The translations under genes and the position numbers were made by a program. The notes below the pieces were generated by a model, which had not been told where the DNA came from, searched no databases, and worked only from the letters and a program-made list of their open reading frames with translations. A stretch of DNA of 64,000 nucleotides from Propionibacteriaceae bacterium UBA6238 (lineage in GTDB: Bacteria; Actinomycetota; Actinomycetes; Propionibacteriales; Propionibacteriaceae). Positions within the stretch are counted from its first letter, which is position 1; the number at the start of each line of letters is the position of its first letter. The DNA lies in assembly GCA_002441465.1 (NCBI GenBank), contig DJWE01000067.1, forward strand, positions 1 through 64,000, read 5' to 3'. This document shows positions 34,276 to 42,818 of the stretch, one piece after another.

Positions 34276-36312
34276 TCACCCGTACCGCAGACCGGCAGAA
34301 CCGCCGCCACCGAAGCGCGCCCGCCGAGCCTGCAGGTACTCCGAGACCACGGCCGCGCCGAGGTCGTCCAGCTCCGGGCTGACCACCCGTCCGTCCACCC
34401 GGTCGGCCATCTGCTTGACGAAGCGGGCCAGTCCCGGGTCGTCGCCGAGGCGGAAGAACGTGATCCGTGCGCCCAGCCGCCGCAGCCGGTCCAGCTGGGC
34501 GACCGTCATCCGCAGGGTCTCCAGGCTCGGCGGATAGGTGAACCACGACTCCCCATCGGCGGCCAGGTGCGCGGTCGGCTCCCCGTCGGTGACCACGAGC
34601 ACCACCGGCTGCATGGTCGGGAACCGACGGAACATCCGCTCCGCCAGCAGCAGTCCGTGATGCAGGTTGGTGCCCTGTTCCCGAAGCGGCGGCAGCGCGG
34701 TGAGCCGTCCGACGGTCATGCTCTGGGCGTACCGGCCGAAGGCGACCAACTCGAGCTGGTCACCCCGCCACCGAGTGGAGACCAGGTGGTGCAGCGCTAC
34801 GGCGGTGCGCTTCATCGGTGTCCAGCGGCCCTCCGCGGCCATCGAGAACGAAGTGTCCACCAGGAGCGCCACCGCAGCCTGCGTGCGCGTCTCCGATTCG
34901 ACCACCTCGACGTCGCCCATCTCGATGCGAATGCCCCGGCCGCCGGACGATCCGGAACGAGTCGCCGAGGCGGCGGTGGTGGTCACCACGGGGCGACGGA
35001 TCGCGTTCAGCAGGGTGCGCGACACGTCCCACGGCTCGGTGTCGCCGAACGCCCAGGCCCGCGACGATCCGGTCGGTTCCCCCGCGGCACCGGCGAGGTG
35101 GGTCTCGCGCCGCCCCGACCGGCCGCCCAGCCGGTCGGCGACGTCGGCCAGGAGCGAGGTGCCGAGCTGACGCAGGGCACGCGGCGAGAGCTGCAGCTCG
35201 CCGTCGGCGGTGCGGTTGAGATAGCCGCTCTCGCGCAGCGCACGCTCGATCTCGGTCAGCGTCCGGGCACTCGCCGCCGCGTCCGTCCCGAGCTGCCGCG
35301 CCAGCGCGTCCAGGTCGATGTCGTCCATCCGGGCGCCGCCGTAGCCCTGCCCGAGCTGCGCGGCCAGCGAGTCGAGTTCGGCCAGGTCGGCCAGCACCCC
35401 GGTGCCCTCGCCCAGCCCCAGGCCGTCCTGTCCGCCGAACTGTTCCGAGCCGGACCAGTCCTCACCCGGACGCAGCGCCTGCAGGTTCGCGTCCAGCTGG
35501 CCGAGTTGGGCGATCAGCTCCGGTGAGCCGAATGCCTGCGCGGACAGCTGCAGCAGTTCCTCCCGCTGCTCGGGCGTCATCGAGTTCAGCATCCGCTGGG
35601 CGGCCGCGGCGCGCTTCGACAGCGCGTCGATGAGTTCGTCGACCGTGCGGGGCTGCTCTGGGAAGTACTGGCCGTGGGCGTCCATGAACGCCTCGAAATC
35701 CTCAGCGGTGTCCTCGCCGCGACGGTGCTTGTCCAGCAACTCGTTCAGGTCGCGCAGCATCGCCTGGACGGCGTCGCGGTCGGCATCGGTGGCATTCTCC
35801 AGTGCCTGCTTCATGCCGGCGAACCGCTGGTCGAGCAGCTCGCGTCCGAGCAGGTCCTTGATCCGGTCGTAGGCAGCCTTCGCCGTGGGTGAGCGCCAGT
35901 CGTAGTCGGACAGCTCCTGCACCGCCGCCGGCACCGAATCCGGCAGGTTGCCCAGCCGCAGCTCGCGGAAGTCCCGATCCGCGTCGTCGAGGTCGATGTC
36001 GCGAGCCAGTTCCTTGCGCTCCTCCAGCACCGCGGCGTCCAGCAACTCCTTCACTTCGGCCATCGTGCCGTCGAGGCGGTGCCGGGTGAGCAGTTCGCTG
36101 CGCCGGGCATGCACTCGCGCGGCCAGATCGTCCAGGCCCTGCTGCCCGCGTCCACCCCGACGCAGGAACTCGCGCAGGGCGCGCTGCCCGGAGTAGCCCT
36201 CCATCACGTCGGCGGAGATCGCCGAGAGGGCCTCGGACAGGTCCACCGGTGGCGCGAGCGGATCGGGACCGTCAACGTAGCGCCCGTAGCGGGACGAGTG
36301 GGGACGCGGCAC
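34276..36312 (-). CDS. VWA-domain protein, chelatase-subunit-D-like
   Basis: The 678-residue protein is mostly helical for its first 450 residues and ends in a von Willebrand A domain with a MIDAS (LLVDTSFSM, later VVTDGEP). GTG 36312 follows AGGAGG by 5 bases. The upstream gene encodes a MoxR/ChlI-like AAA ATPase 9 bases away, so the two form a MoxR-VWA pair that typically remodels or metallates a target protein. No cofactor gene is nearby that would identify the target. Confidence 0.85.
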   Translation of the reverse strand: MPRPHSSRYGRYVDGPDPLAPPVDLSEALSAISADVMEGYSGQRALREFLRRGGRGQQGLDDLAARVHARRSELLTRHRLDGTMAEVKELLDAAVLEERKELARDIDLDDADRDFRELRLGNLPDSVPAAVQELSDYDWRSPTAKAAYDRIKDLLGRELLDQRFAGMKQALENATDADRDAVQAMLRDLNELLDKHRRGEDTAEDFEAFMDAHGQYFPEQPRTVDELIDALSKRAAAAQRMLNSMTPEQREELLQLSAQAFGSPELIAQLGQLDANLQALRPGEDWSGSEQFGGQDGLGLGEGTGVLADLAELDSLAAQLGQGYGGARMDDIDLDALARQLGTDAAASARTLTEIERALRESGYLNRTADGELQLSPRALRQLGTSLLADVADRLGGRSGRRETHLAGAAGEPTGSSRAWAFGDTEPWDVSRTLLNAIRRPVVTTTAASATRSGSSGGRGIRIEMGDVEVVESETRTQAAVALLVDTSFSMAAEGRWTPMKRTAVALHHLVSTRWRGDQLELVAFGRYAQSMTVGRLTALPPLREQGTNLHHGLLLAERMFRRFPTMQPVVLVVTDGEPTAHLAADGESWFTYPPSLETLRMTVAQLDRLRRLGARITFFRLGDDPGLARFVKQMADRVDGRVVSPELDDLGAAVVSEYLQARRARFGGGGSAGLRYG

Positions 36313-36321
36313 AGCCGCCTC

Positions 36322-37710
36322 CTATCCGTAGATGGTCTGGCCCTCGTCGGACTCCTTGGAGATCCGGCGGGCCAGGTAGAGACCTTCCAGGGCAAGCTCG
36401 ATCGCGCTGGCACGCTCGCCGTCGCTGGTCGCGTCGAACCGTTCGCAGATCTGGTCGTACAGCGGCGAGCCGTCCAGCGAGGGAAGTCCGGCGAGGAACT
36501 CCCCCGCGGACACCTGTTCGCCGGTGGTCACGGTGACGTGGCCGTCCAGAGTCGCGACCAGGGAACTCAAGTCGATCCCGCGGAAGTGGCCGCGAACCGT
36601 CTCCGCGGTCGCGGTGCGCAGCAAGTGGGAAAGGATCTCGGCTTCCCTGCCCTCCTCGCCGGACTCGAACTCCAGCTTCCCGGTGAGCACGTCGACGGCG
36701 GCCTCCAGGTCGACCACTCTCGCCACGGCCTCGGCCTCCCCACGCGCGGTCGCCCGATGCAGGGCCGCGGCCGCGACGGTCTCCGCACCGGCGATCGCGA
36801 ACCGGGCCGACACCCCCGAGCGCTGGTTGATCGCCGGCGAGACCCGCAGGGATCGGGTGTAGCGGGCCAGGATCTCCACGATCGGCTCGGGAATCTCGGC
36901 GACCAGGTGTGCCTCCTGCGCGATCACGGCCAGCTCGTCGTCGAGTTCGATCGGGTAGTGGGTGCGGATCTCCGCACCGAACCGGTCCTTGAGCGGGGTG
37001 ATGATCCGGCCCCGGTTGGTGTAGTCCTCGGGGTTGGCCGAGGCGACCACCAGGACGTCCAGCGGCAGCCGCAGCAGGTAGCCGCGGATCTGGATGTCTC
37101 GCTCCTCCATCACGTTGAGCATCGCAACCTGGATCCGCTCGGCCAGATCGGGCAGCTCGTTGATCGCGACGATGCCGCGGTGCGAACGCGGGATCAGGCC
37201 GTAGTGAATGGTCTCGGGGTCGCCCAACTGGCGGCCCTCGGCGACCTTCATCGGATCGACGTCGCCGACGAGGTCCGCGACCGAGGTGTCCGGAGTGGCG
37301 AGCTTCTCCGAATACCGCTCGGAGCGGTGCCGCCACGCGACCGGCAACTGGTCGCCCTCGGCCGCAGCCCGTCGCCGGGACGCCGGGGTGATCGGGTCGT
37401 AGGGGTGTTCGCCGAGCTCGGCACCGGCGATCACCGGCGTCCACTCGTCCAGCAGGTTGACCAGACTGCGCAGCAGGCGGGTCTTGCCCTGGCCTCGCTC
37501 CCCGAGCAGGACCACGTCGTGCCCGGCGATCAGGGCCCGCTCGAGCTGCGGCAGCACCGTGCGGCTGAATCCGTGCAGGCCGGGCCACGGGTTCTCTCCC
37601 GCAGCGATCAGGGCGAGCAGGTTGTCCCTGATCTCCTCACGCAGGTGCTTGCGCAGGTGGCCGCTGGCACGCAGTTCGCCAAGGGTTGCGATGGTGGGGG
37701 CTTCGCTCAC
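36322..37710 (-). CDS. MoxR/ChlI-like AAA ATPase
   Basis: The 462-residue protein has a modified Walker A (LLGERGQGKTRLLR), a Walker B-like IVAINELPDL, a sensor region LVVASANPEDY and the lid helices of Mg-chelatase ChlI-type ATPases. It should form a ring that works with the VWA partner 9 bases downstream. The GTG start at 37710 has no strong ribosome binding site. Confidence 0.87.
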   Translation of the reverse strand: MSEAPTIATLGELRASGHLRKHLREEIRDNLLALIAAGENPWPGLHGFSRTVLPQLERALIAGHDVVLLGERGQGKTRLLRSLVNLLDEWTPVIAGAELGEHPYDPITPASRRRAAAEGDQLPVAWRHRSERYSEKLATPDTSVADLVGDVDPMKVAEGRQLGDPETIHYGLIPRSHRGIVAINELPDLAERIQVAMLNVMEERDIQIRGYLLRLPLDVLVVASANPEDYTNRGRIITPLKDRFGAEIRTHYPIELDDELAVIAQEAHLVAEIPEPIVEILARYTRSLRVSPAINQRSGVSARFAIAGAETVAAAALHRATARGEAEAVARVVDLEAAVDVLTGKLEFESGEEGREAEILSHLLRTATAETVRGHFRGIDLSSLVATLDGHVTVTTGEQVSAGEFLAGLPSLDGSPLYDQICERFDATSDGERASAIELALEGLYLARRISKESDEGQTIYG

Positions 37711-37763
37711 CCATTCACGCTAACCCCGCCATCACCGGGTTGGCGGGGGGTACTCCTGCCCGC

Positions 37764-37791
37764 TTGTGCGTCCGGGCAAGCGAGCTACGCT
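37764..37791 (+). promoter_or_regulatory. Leaderless promoter of the histidine-phosphatase gene
   Basis: TTGTGC (37764-37769), 16 bases, then TACGCT (37786-37791), followed by 7 bases and the ATG at 37799. The distance places the transcript start on the ATG, and no Shine-Dalgarno sequence is present. Confidence 0.5.
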
Positions 37792-37798
37792 CGCCGCC

Positions 37799-38446
37799 AT
37801 GGCAGCGTCCAGGACGCCGCCGGGCACGCTGGTCCTGCTCGTCCGGCACGGCGCCACTCCGACCACGGGACGGATCCTGCCCGGGCGCGCTCCGGGCCTG
37901 CACCTTTCCGAGGAAGGCCTGGAGCAGGCCCGCCGGGCCGCGGAACGCCTGGCCACGGCGACCCTGGCCGGCGTCCTGAGCTCACCGCTGGAGCGGGCAC
38001 GAGAGACCGCAGAGCCCACCCTCGCCAGCACCGGGCTACCGCTGCAGCCGGAGCCGGGTCTGGTCGAGACCGACGTGGGCGAGTGGACCGGTGCGTCCCT
38101 AGCCGCTCTGGCCCGCCGCACGCAGTGGCGGGACGGCCTGCGCTCGCCGTCGACGTTCCGCTTCCCCGGCGGGGAGAGCTTCGCCGAGGTTCAGGCGCGG
38201 GTCGTGGCCGTGCTGGACCGGTTGCCGGAGCAGTATCCGGGTCGCACCGTGGCCTGCTTCAGCCACGCCGACCCGATCCGGATCGCGCTCAACTACGCGC
38301 TCGGTGCGCACCTGGACACCTTCGGCCGGATCGTGGTCGCGCCCGGCTCGATCTCGGCGATCCGTCTGGTCGCGGGCAGCGCACCGTCAGTGATCGCGGT
38401 GAACTCGGTCCAGGGCGCGCTCACCGATCTCGGGTCGGAGCACTGA
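37799..38446 (+). CDS. Histidine phosphatase, MSMEG_4193 family
   Basis: The 215-residue protein begins TLVLLVRHGATPTTG (catalytic RHG His) and continues GRAPGLHLSEEG, a pattern of the actinobacterial MSMEG_4193-type phosphomutase-like proteins. FSHADPIRIALNYALG supplies the second catalytic His. In relatives it clusters with DUF3090 and SCO1664-type genes upstream of mshC. Here the SCO1664-type gene follows one base after the stop. Substrate unknown. Confidence 0.85.
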   Translation: MAASRTPPGTLVLLVRHGATPTTGRILPGRAPGLHLSEEGLEQARRAAERLATATLAGVLSSPLERARETAEPTLASTGLPLQPEPGLVETDVGEWTGASLAALARRTQWRDGLRSPSTFRFPGGESFAEVQARVVAVLDRLPEQYPGRTVACFSHADPIRIALNYALGAHLDTFGRIVVAPGSISAIRLVAGSAPSVIAVNSVQGALTDLGSEH

Positions 38447-38447
38447 G

Positions 38448-39182
38448 ATGGCGGTCCATCCCTACGTCCCCGAGCCGATCGGTCATGGCCCCGTGCTGGG
38501 CGTGCTGGCCGGCGGGGAGATCGAGCTGATCGGCCGGATCGAGCCGAGCAGCAACCTGGCTCTGCTGGTCGAGGTGAGCTGTGCCGAGGGCACCGCGGCC
38601 GCGGTGTACAAGCCTGAGGCCGGTGAGCGTCCGCTGCGGGATTTCGCGCCCGGGCTGCACCGCAGGGAGCGGGCGGCGTTCGTGCTCAGCGACTGGTTGG
38701 GCTGGGATCTGGTTCCGCCGACGGTCGTGCGGCCGGACGCACCCTTCGGCATCGGCTCGGTGCAGCTGTACGTCGACGCCGACCCCGACGAGCATTACTT
38801 CACGCTGTACCGCCGCTCGCCCGAGATCGTGCCGCGGCTGCAGGCGCTGGCAGTGTTCGACCTGGTGGCGAACAACGCCGATCGCAAGAGCGGGCACGTG
38901 CTGCTCGGCACCGACGGCCGCGTCCAGGCGATCGACAACGGCTTGTGCTTCGCGGTCGACTTCACCCTGCGCACGGTGATCTGGGACTTCGCGGGTGAGC
39001 CGATCCCCGAGGAGTTGCTCGGCGACGTGGCGCCGTTGGCGTCCGCGGTGCCGGTCCGGTTGGCGAGCCTGCTCGAGCCCGACGAGGTGCTCGCCCTGCA
39101 GGTCCGCGTCCGTCGGCTGCTGGCCACCGGTTCCTTCCCGGAGGATCGCACCGGACGCCGGGTGCCCTGGCCGCTGGTCTAG
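38448..39182 (+). CDS. SCO1664 family protein (PI3/4-kinase-like fold)
   Basis: The 244-residue protein has AAVYKPEAGERPLRDF, FDLVANNADRKSGHVLL and QAIDNGLCFAVD, matching a minimal kinase-like core (Lys, N-x-D, D-N-G) of the SCO1664 family. It starts one base after the phosphatase stop and is certainly cotranscribed. The DUF3090 gene normally found between these two is absent. Substrate unknown. Confidence 0.8.
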   Translation: MAVHPYVPEPIGHGPVLGVLAGGEIELIGRIEPSSNLALLVEVSCAEGTAAAVYKPEAGERPLRDFAPGLHRRERAAFVLSDWLGWDLVPPTVVRPDAPFGIGSVQLYVDADPDEHYFTLYRRSPEIVPRLQALAVFDLVANNADRKSGHVLLGTDGRVQAIDNGLCFAVDFTLRTVIWDFAGEPIPEELLGDVAPLASAVPVRLASLLEPDEVLALQVRVRRLLATGSFPEDRTGRRVPWPLV

Positions 39183-39191
39183 GCGCAGGCA

Positions 39192-39220
39192 TCGACCGGA
39201 TCGCCGGGTCCGCTCATACT
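39192..39220 (+). promoter_or_regulatory. Leaderless promoter of the OsmC-family gene
   Basis: TCGACC (39192-39197), 17 bases, then CATACT (39215-39220), followed by 6 bases and ATG 39227. CATACT is one base from TATACT, and the same CATACT-N6-ATG arrangement precedes the glutamate-cysteine ligase gene. Confidence 0.5.
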
Positions 39221-39226
39221 TGCGAC

Positions 39227-39733
39227 ATGGATCGTGAATCCCTGCGTGCCGCACAGGCACCGCTGCGGGCGCGCTACCGCGCCGAACCCAGCAGCGCGAT
39301 CGCTCCGCTCAGCGCTCGGGCCGCCTGGTCCGAGCCCGGCATCACCTGCACCGTCGACGGCTGGGCCGGTCCGGTCCGGGCCGGGTTGCACACAGCCACC
39401 GGCGGCGACGGGTCCGACGCCTGTTCGGCCGAGATGCTCCTGCAGGCCCTGCTCGGCTGCGCCGGGGTGACCATGCGCAGCGTGGCCACCGTGATGGACC
39501 TCGACGTGCGCGCGGCACGGTTCGAGGGGACGTGCGTCTACGACGCCCGAGGCACGCTCGGCGTCGACCGGGAGGTGCCGGTCGGCGTCCGGGACGTCGT
39601 GGTGCGGGCCGTCCTCGACACGGACGCCGCCGATACCGATCTCGCCCGGCTCGCGTCCTCCACCGAGCGCTACTGCGTGGTCGGGCAGTCGCTCAACGTG
39701 CCGGTGCGAATCGTCATCGAGCGCGCCGGGTAG
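39227..39733 (+). CDS. OsmC/Ohr-family protein
   Basis: The 168-residue protein has two reactive cysteines in the family contexts LLGCAGVTMRSVA and ERYCVVGQSLNVP. OsmC proteins reduce organic hydroperoxides through these residues. It appears to be transcribed as its own leaderless unit. Confidence 0.85.
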   Translation: MDRESLRAAQAPLRARYRAEPSSAIAPLSARAAWSEPGITCTVDGWAGPVRAGLHTATGGDGSDACSAEMLLQALLGCAGVTMRSVATVMDLDVRAARFEGTCVYDARGTLGVDREVPVGVRDVVVRAVLDTDAADTDLARLASSTERYCVVGQSLNVPVRIVIERAG

Positions 39734-39738
39734 CGCCA

Positions 39739-39758
39739 CCTGCGGCGCCGGCCGCAGG
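39739..39758. terminator. Short convergent terminator hairpin
   Basis: CCTGCGG (39739-39745) pairs with CCGCAGG (39752-39758) around a 6-base loop in the 27-base gap between convergent stops. Confidence 0.5.
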
Positions 39759-39760
39759 CC

Positions 39761-40096
39761 TTACCGCGTCCCGTTGGCCAGAGCCTCGAAGTTCTCCCAG
39801 AGCGCCGGCACGCCGAACTCCTCCCGCTGCCGAAGTGCGGCCGGACCGACCCAGGCCCAGATCATTCCGGGCGCCCACAGGTCGTGGACCAAGCTCTTGT
39901 CCAGCACCCCGTGCTTGACGAAGGTCCCGATCGTCTCCCCGGTCATCAGCATCACGAACACCGACCGGTCCGCGGCCTGGGCGGACGCCGCGTCGAAGTC
40001 CGTCGACATCAACGCGATCGATGCGTCCACCCCGCCCGCTTCGGTGTGCCACTGCAGGATCTGCATGAACAGGGCTGCATCCTCCATGGTTGCCAC
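39761..40096 (-). CDS. Hypothetical protein, possibly DUF4760-like
   Basis: The 111-residue product has an amphipathic helical N-terminus and WAPGMIWAWVGPAALRQREEFGVPALWENFEALA at the end. The W...VGP..L.....P..WENFE pattern weakly recalls DUF4760, without its usual TM helices. The GTG at 40096 sits 7 bases after a GGGGG stretch; ATG 40087 is the alternative. Confidence 0.6.
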   Translation of the reverse strand: MATMEDAALFMQILQWHTEAGGVDASIALMSTDFDAASAQAADRSVFVMLMTGETIGTFVKHGVLDKSLVHDLWAPGMIWAWVGPAALRQREEFGVPALWENFEALANGTR

Positions 40097-40232
40097 GGCT
40101 GTACCCCCTTGTCTGAGCCGAACCCTCGATCACCACGCTTCTCGCCTGTGCGCCCCTCCACAAGGTGTCGCCAGACGCGGGCCCTCAGCAGTCCTACCCA
40201 CCTGGCCGCTGTCGGTCTCGCGGAGCCTTGCC

Positions 40233-40250
40233 TATACCCCTCCGGGTATA
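40233..40250 (+). promoter_or_regulatory. CsoR/CstR-type operator 1
   Basis: TATACCCCTCCGGGTATA is an inverted repeat with perfect 7-bp arms and a 4-base centre. The ATACCCC...GGGTAT core is that of CsoR/CstR-family operators. It lies between a possible TTGCCT -35 (40228-40233) and TATGGT -10 (40253-40258). Confidence 0.75.
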
Positions 40251-40270
40251 GCTATGGTGGTCTCGAACCG

Positions 40271-40286
40271 ATACCCCCCGGGGTAT
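40271..40286 (+). promoter_or_regulatory. CsoR/CstR-type operator 2
   Basis: ATACCCCCCGGGGTAT has perfect 7-bp arms around CC. Its centre is 37 bp from that of operator 1, and it sits just after the predicted transcript start, 26 bases before the persulfide-dioxygenase-like ATG. Two sites suggest cooperative repression relieved by persulfide (CstR) or copper (CsoR); the sulfur genes downstream favour CstR. Confidence 0.78.
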
Positions 40287-40311
40287 ACAGAGACTCAGTT
40301 CAGGAGAGACC

Positions 40312-41721
40312 ATGCTTCTCGAGCGCATCTATGACGAGGACCTCGCCCAGGCCAGCTACTTCGTCGGCTGCCAGGCCAAGGGCGAGGCGATCGTGATCGA
40401 CCCCCGCCGCGACCTGTCCCCCTATCTCGACCTGGCCGCGCGCAACGGAATGCGGATCGTCGCCGTCACCGAGACCCACATCCACGCCGATTACCTCTCC
40501 GGCACTCGCGAGCTGGCCGCGGCCACCGGCGCGACGATGTACGTCTCCGCCGAGGGCGGCGAGGACTGGCAGTACGGCTTCGCGGCCGAGCGGCTGCACC
40601 ACGGCGACGCGATCCGGCTCGGCAACATCGTCGTGGAGGCGCGGCACACCCCGGGCCACACACCCGAACACCTGTCCTTCCAGGTCACCGACGGCGCGTA
40701 CTCCGACCAGCCGGGCTACTACTTCTCCGGCGACTTCGTCTTCGTCGGCGACCTCGGTCGTCCCGACCTGCTGGACGAGGCCGCAGGCGGAGTGAACACG
40801 CGCTTCGCCGGCGCCCGAGCCCTGTTCGCCAGCCTGCGCGATGAGTTCCTCACCCTGCCCGACTACGTCCAGGTGTTCCCGGCCCACGGCGCCGGCAGCG
40901 CGTGCGGACGGGCGCTCGGCGCGATCGCGTCCACCACGGTCGGCTACGAACGCGCGAACGCCTGGTGGGCACCGTACCTGCGCGACAACGACGAGGACGG
41001 CTTCGTCGCCGCACTGCTGGACGGCCAGCCGGACGCGCACGCCTACTTCGCCCGAATGAAGCGACAGAACAAGCTCGGCCCGGCCGTGATCGGCGAGCCG
41101 GAGCCGCTGGTCGCCTTCGACAACGCCACTCTCGCCGGCCGGCTGGCCGCCGACGAGGTGATCTTCGTCGACACCAGGCACAATCGCCAGGTGCACGCCA
41201 GCACGGTCGCCCGGTCGCTGAACGTGCCCGGCGTCGGCAAGGCCGCCAGCTATGGCGCCTGGGTCTACGACCCCGAGCGCGAGACCCGTCCGCTGGTACT
41301 GCTCGCCGAGAACGAGGCCACCGCGCAGGAGTATCGCAACCACCTGGTCCGGGTCGGTATCGACACCGTGATCGGCTACACGACCAGCCTCGACGGCCTG
41401 CCCACCGTGGTCCCCGCAGTGATCGAGCCCAAGGACCTCGACACCGCATCCCGATCCCTCCTGCTGGACGTTCGGAACAAGACCGAGTTCGCCGCCGGGC
41501 ACCTTCCCGGAGCGGCACAGCTGAGCGGAGGACGGCTGCTGTGGCATCTCGACGAGCTCCCCGCCGAGGGCCGGATCATCGCCTACTGTCAAAGCGGGGT
41601 GCGCGTGAGCGTCGCGGCCAGCGCGCTACGGCGGGCCGGCTACGACGTGGCCGAACTCGAGGGCAGCTACCTCGGCTGGCTCGCCTACGAGGACGCGAAG
41701 GCGGCGTTGAGCGTTGGCTGA
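40312..41721 (+). CDS. MBL-fold persulfide dioxygenase with two rhodanese domains (CstB-like)
   Basis: The 469-residue protein starts with an ETHE1-type metallo-beta-lactamase domain: THIHADYLSG, TPGHTPEHLSF, FSGDFVFVGDLGRPDL and FPAHGAGSACG. Rhodanese domain 1 (about 275-360) has no active Cys (VDTRHNRQVHAS), while domain 2 (about 375-469) has IAYCQSGVRVS with catalytic Cys. This is the layout of CstB, which oxidises persulfides to thiosulfate or sulfite. It leads a three-gene operon with a single-domain rhodanese and a TauE/SafE exporter and stands behind two CstR-type operators. GGAGAG precedes the ATG. Confidence 0.88.
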   Translation: MLLERIYDEDLAQASYFVGCQAKGEAIVIDPRRDLSPYLDLAARNGMRIVAVTETHIHADYLSGTRELAAATGATMYVSAEGGEDWQYGFAAERLHHGDAIRLGNIVVEARHTPGHTPEHLSFQVTDGAYSDQPGYYFSGDFVFVGDLGRPDLLDEAAGGVNTRFAGARALFASLRDEFLTLPDYVQVFPAHGAGSACGRALGAIASTTVGYERANAWWAPYLRDNDEDGFVAALLDGQPDAHAYFARMKRQNKLGPAVIGEPEPLVAFDNATLAGRLAADEVIFVDTRHNRQVHASTVARSLNVPGVGKAASYGAWVYDPERETRPLVLLAENEATAQEYRNHLVRVGIDTVIGYTTSLDGLPTVVPAVIEPKDLDTASRSLLLDVRNKTEFAAGHLPGAAQLSGGRLLWHLDELPAEGRIIAYCQSGVRVSVAASALRRAGYDVAELEGSYLGWLAYEDAKAALSVG

Positions 41722-42010
41722 CCTCACTGTTCACGACGTCGAAGCCCGATCGCCGCAGGCCCAACTGGTCGACGTCCGCGAGGACGCCGAGGTCGCACTC
41801 GGCCGCATCCAGGGCGCGATTCACATCCCGCTGGGCCAACTCCCCGACCGGATGGGCGAGCTGGATCCCCAGCGGCCGGTGATCGCGATCTGTCGCAGTG
41901 GCAATCGCAGCCGACAGGCCATGCAGGCCCTGCAGGCCGCGGGCTACGCTTGCGACAACATGGCCGGCGGCATGCTGGCCTGGCAGGCGGCGGGCCTGCC
42001 GACGATCTAG
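41714..42010 (+). CDS. Single-domain rhodanese
   Basis: The 98-residue protein has QLVDVREDAE at the N-side and active loop AICRSGNRSRQA with catalytic Cys. It starts at TTG 41714, overlapping the dioxygenase stop by 8 bases, so it depends on coupling. It probably moves sulfane sulfur between the dioxygenase and its donors. Confidence 0.85.
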   Translation: MADLTVHDVEARSPQAQLVDVREDAEVALGRIQGAIHIPLGQLPDRMGELDPQRPVIAICRSGNRSRQAMQALQAAGYACDNMAGGMLAWQAAGLPTI

Positions 42011-42016
42011 GACGCC

Positions 42017-42790
42017 ATGGGAATCACCGGCTCGCTGGCCCTGACCCTCCTGCTCTCGATCGCCATCGGCGTCTCGCTGGGACTGCTCGGCGGAGGCGGG
42101 TCGATCCTCACCGTGCCGATCCTCACCTACGTCTTGGGCATGGAGCCGCAGCACGCGATCACCGCGTCGCTGTTCGTGGTCGGCGTGACCTCTCTGGTCG
42201 GCATGGCCCGGCACGCTCGGGCCGGACGGGTCGCCTGGCGCACCGGGATCGGGTTCGGTCTGGCCGGCATGGCTGGGGCGTTCGCGGGTGGACTGATCGG
42301 CGGCCGGATTCCCGGCGTGGTGTTGATGATCCTGTTCGCGGCGATGATGATCGTCACCTCGGTGGCCATGATCCGCGGACGCAAGGACCCCTCACCCGAG
42401 GACGGCCCCGTCCCGCATCGCGGCTACCGCACGATCGCCGAGGGCTTCGGCGTCGGCTTCGCCACCAGCCTGGTCGGCGCCGGCGGTGGCTTCCTGGTCG
42501 TCCCCGCACTGGCTCTGCTCGGCGGGCTGCCGATGGCGGTCGCCGTCGGCACGTCGCTGCTGGTGATCGCCATGCAGTCGACGTCCGGGCTCGTCGCCCA
42601 TTTGTTCACGGTCTCACTGGACTGGCCGGTGGTCCTCGCGGTCACCGTCGCGGCGATCGCGGGCTCGTTCCTCGGCTCCGCACTGGTCGGACGCATCCCG
42701 GAACGCTCCCTGCGCAGAGGCTTCGGGGTCTTCGTCCTGCTGATGGGCGTGGTCGTCCTGGTCCAGGAAGTGCCCCGGCTCTTCGGCTGA
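42017..42790 (+). CDS. TauE/SafE-family membrane exporter
   Basis: The 257-residue protein has about eight hydrophobic segments and two TauE repeats, each with a glycine-rich signature (GLLGGGGSILTVPIL and SLVGAGGGFLVVPAL). In cst-type operons this exporter removes sulfite or another oxidised sulfur product. It lies 6 bases after the rhodanese stop. Confidence 0.87.
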   Translation: MGITGSLALTLLLSIAIGVSLGLLGGGGSILTVPILTYVLGMEPQHAITASLFVVGVTSLVGMARHARAGRVAWRTGIGFGLAGMAGAFAGGLIGGRIPGVVLMILFAAMMIVTSVAMIRGRKDPSPEDGPVPHRGYRTIAEGFGVGFATSLVGAGGGFLVVPALALLGGLPMAVAVGTSLLVIAMQSTSGLVAHLFTVSLDWPVVLAVTVAAIAGSFLGSALVGRIPERSLRRGFGVFVLLMGVVVLVQEVPRLFG

Positions 42791-42818
42791 CCACCGGCTT
42801 CGGCGGCAAGCGCTCAGC

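Noticed and set aside
34276..37710. Magnesium or cobalt chelatase for tetrapyrroles
   Set aside because: The AAA and VWA proteins are ChlI/ChlD-like, but no ChlH/CobN large subunit or porphyrin genes adjoin them, so a general MoxR-VWA role is more cautious.
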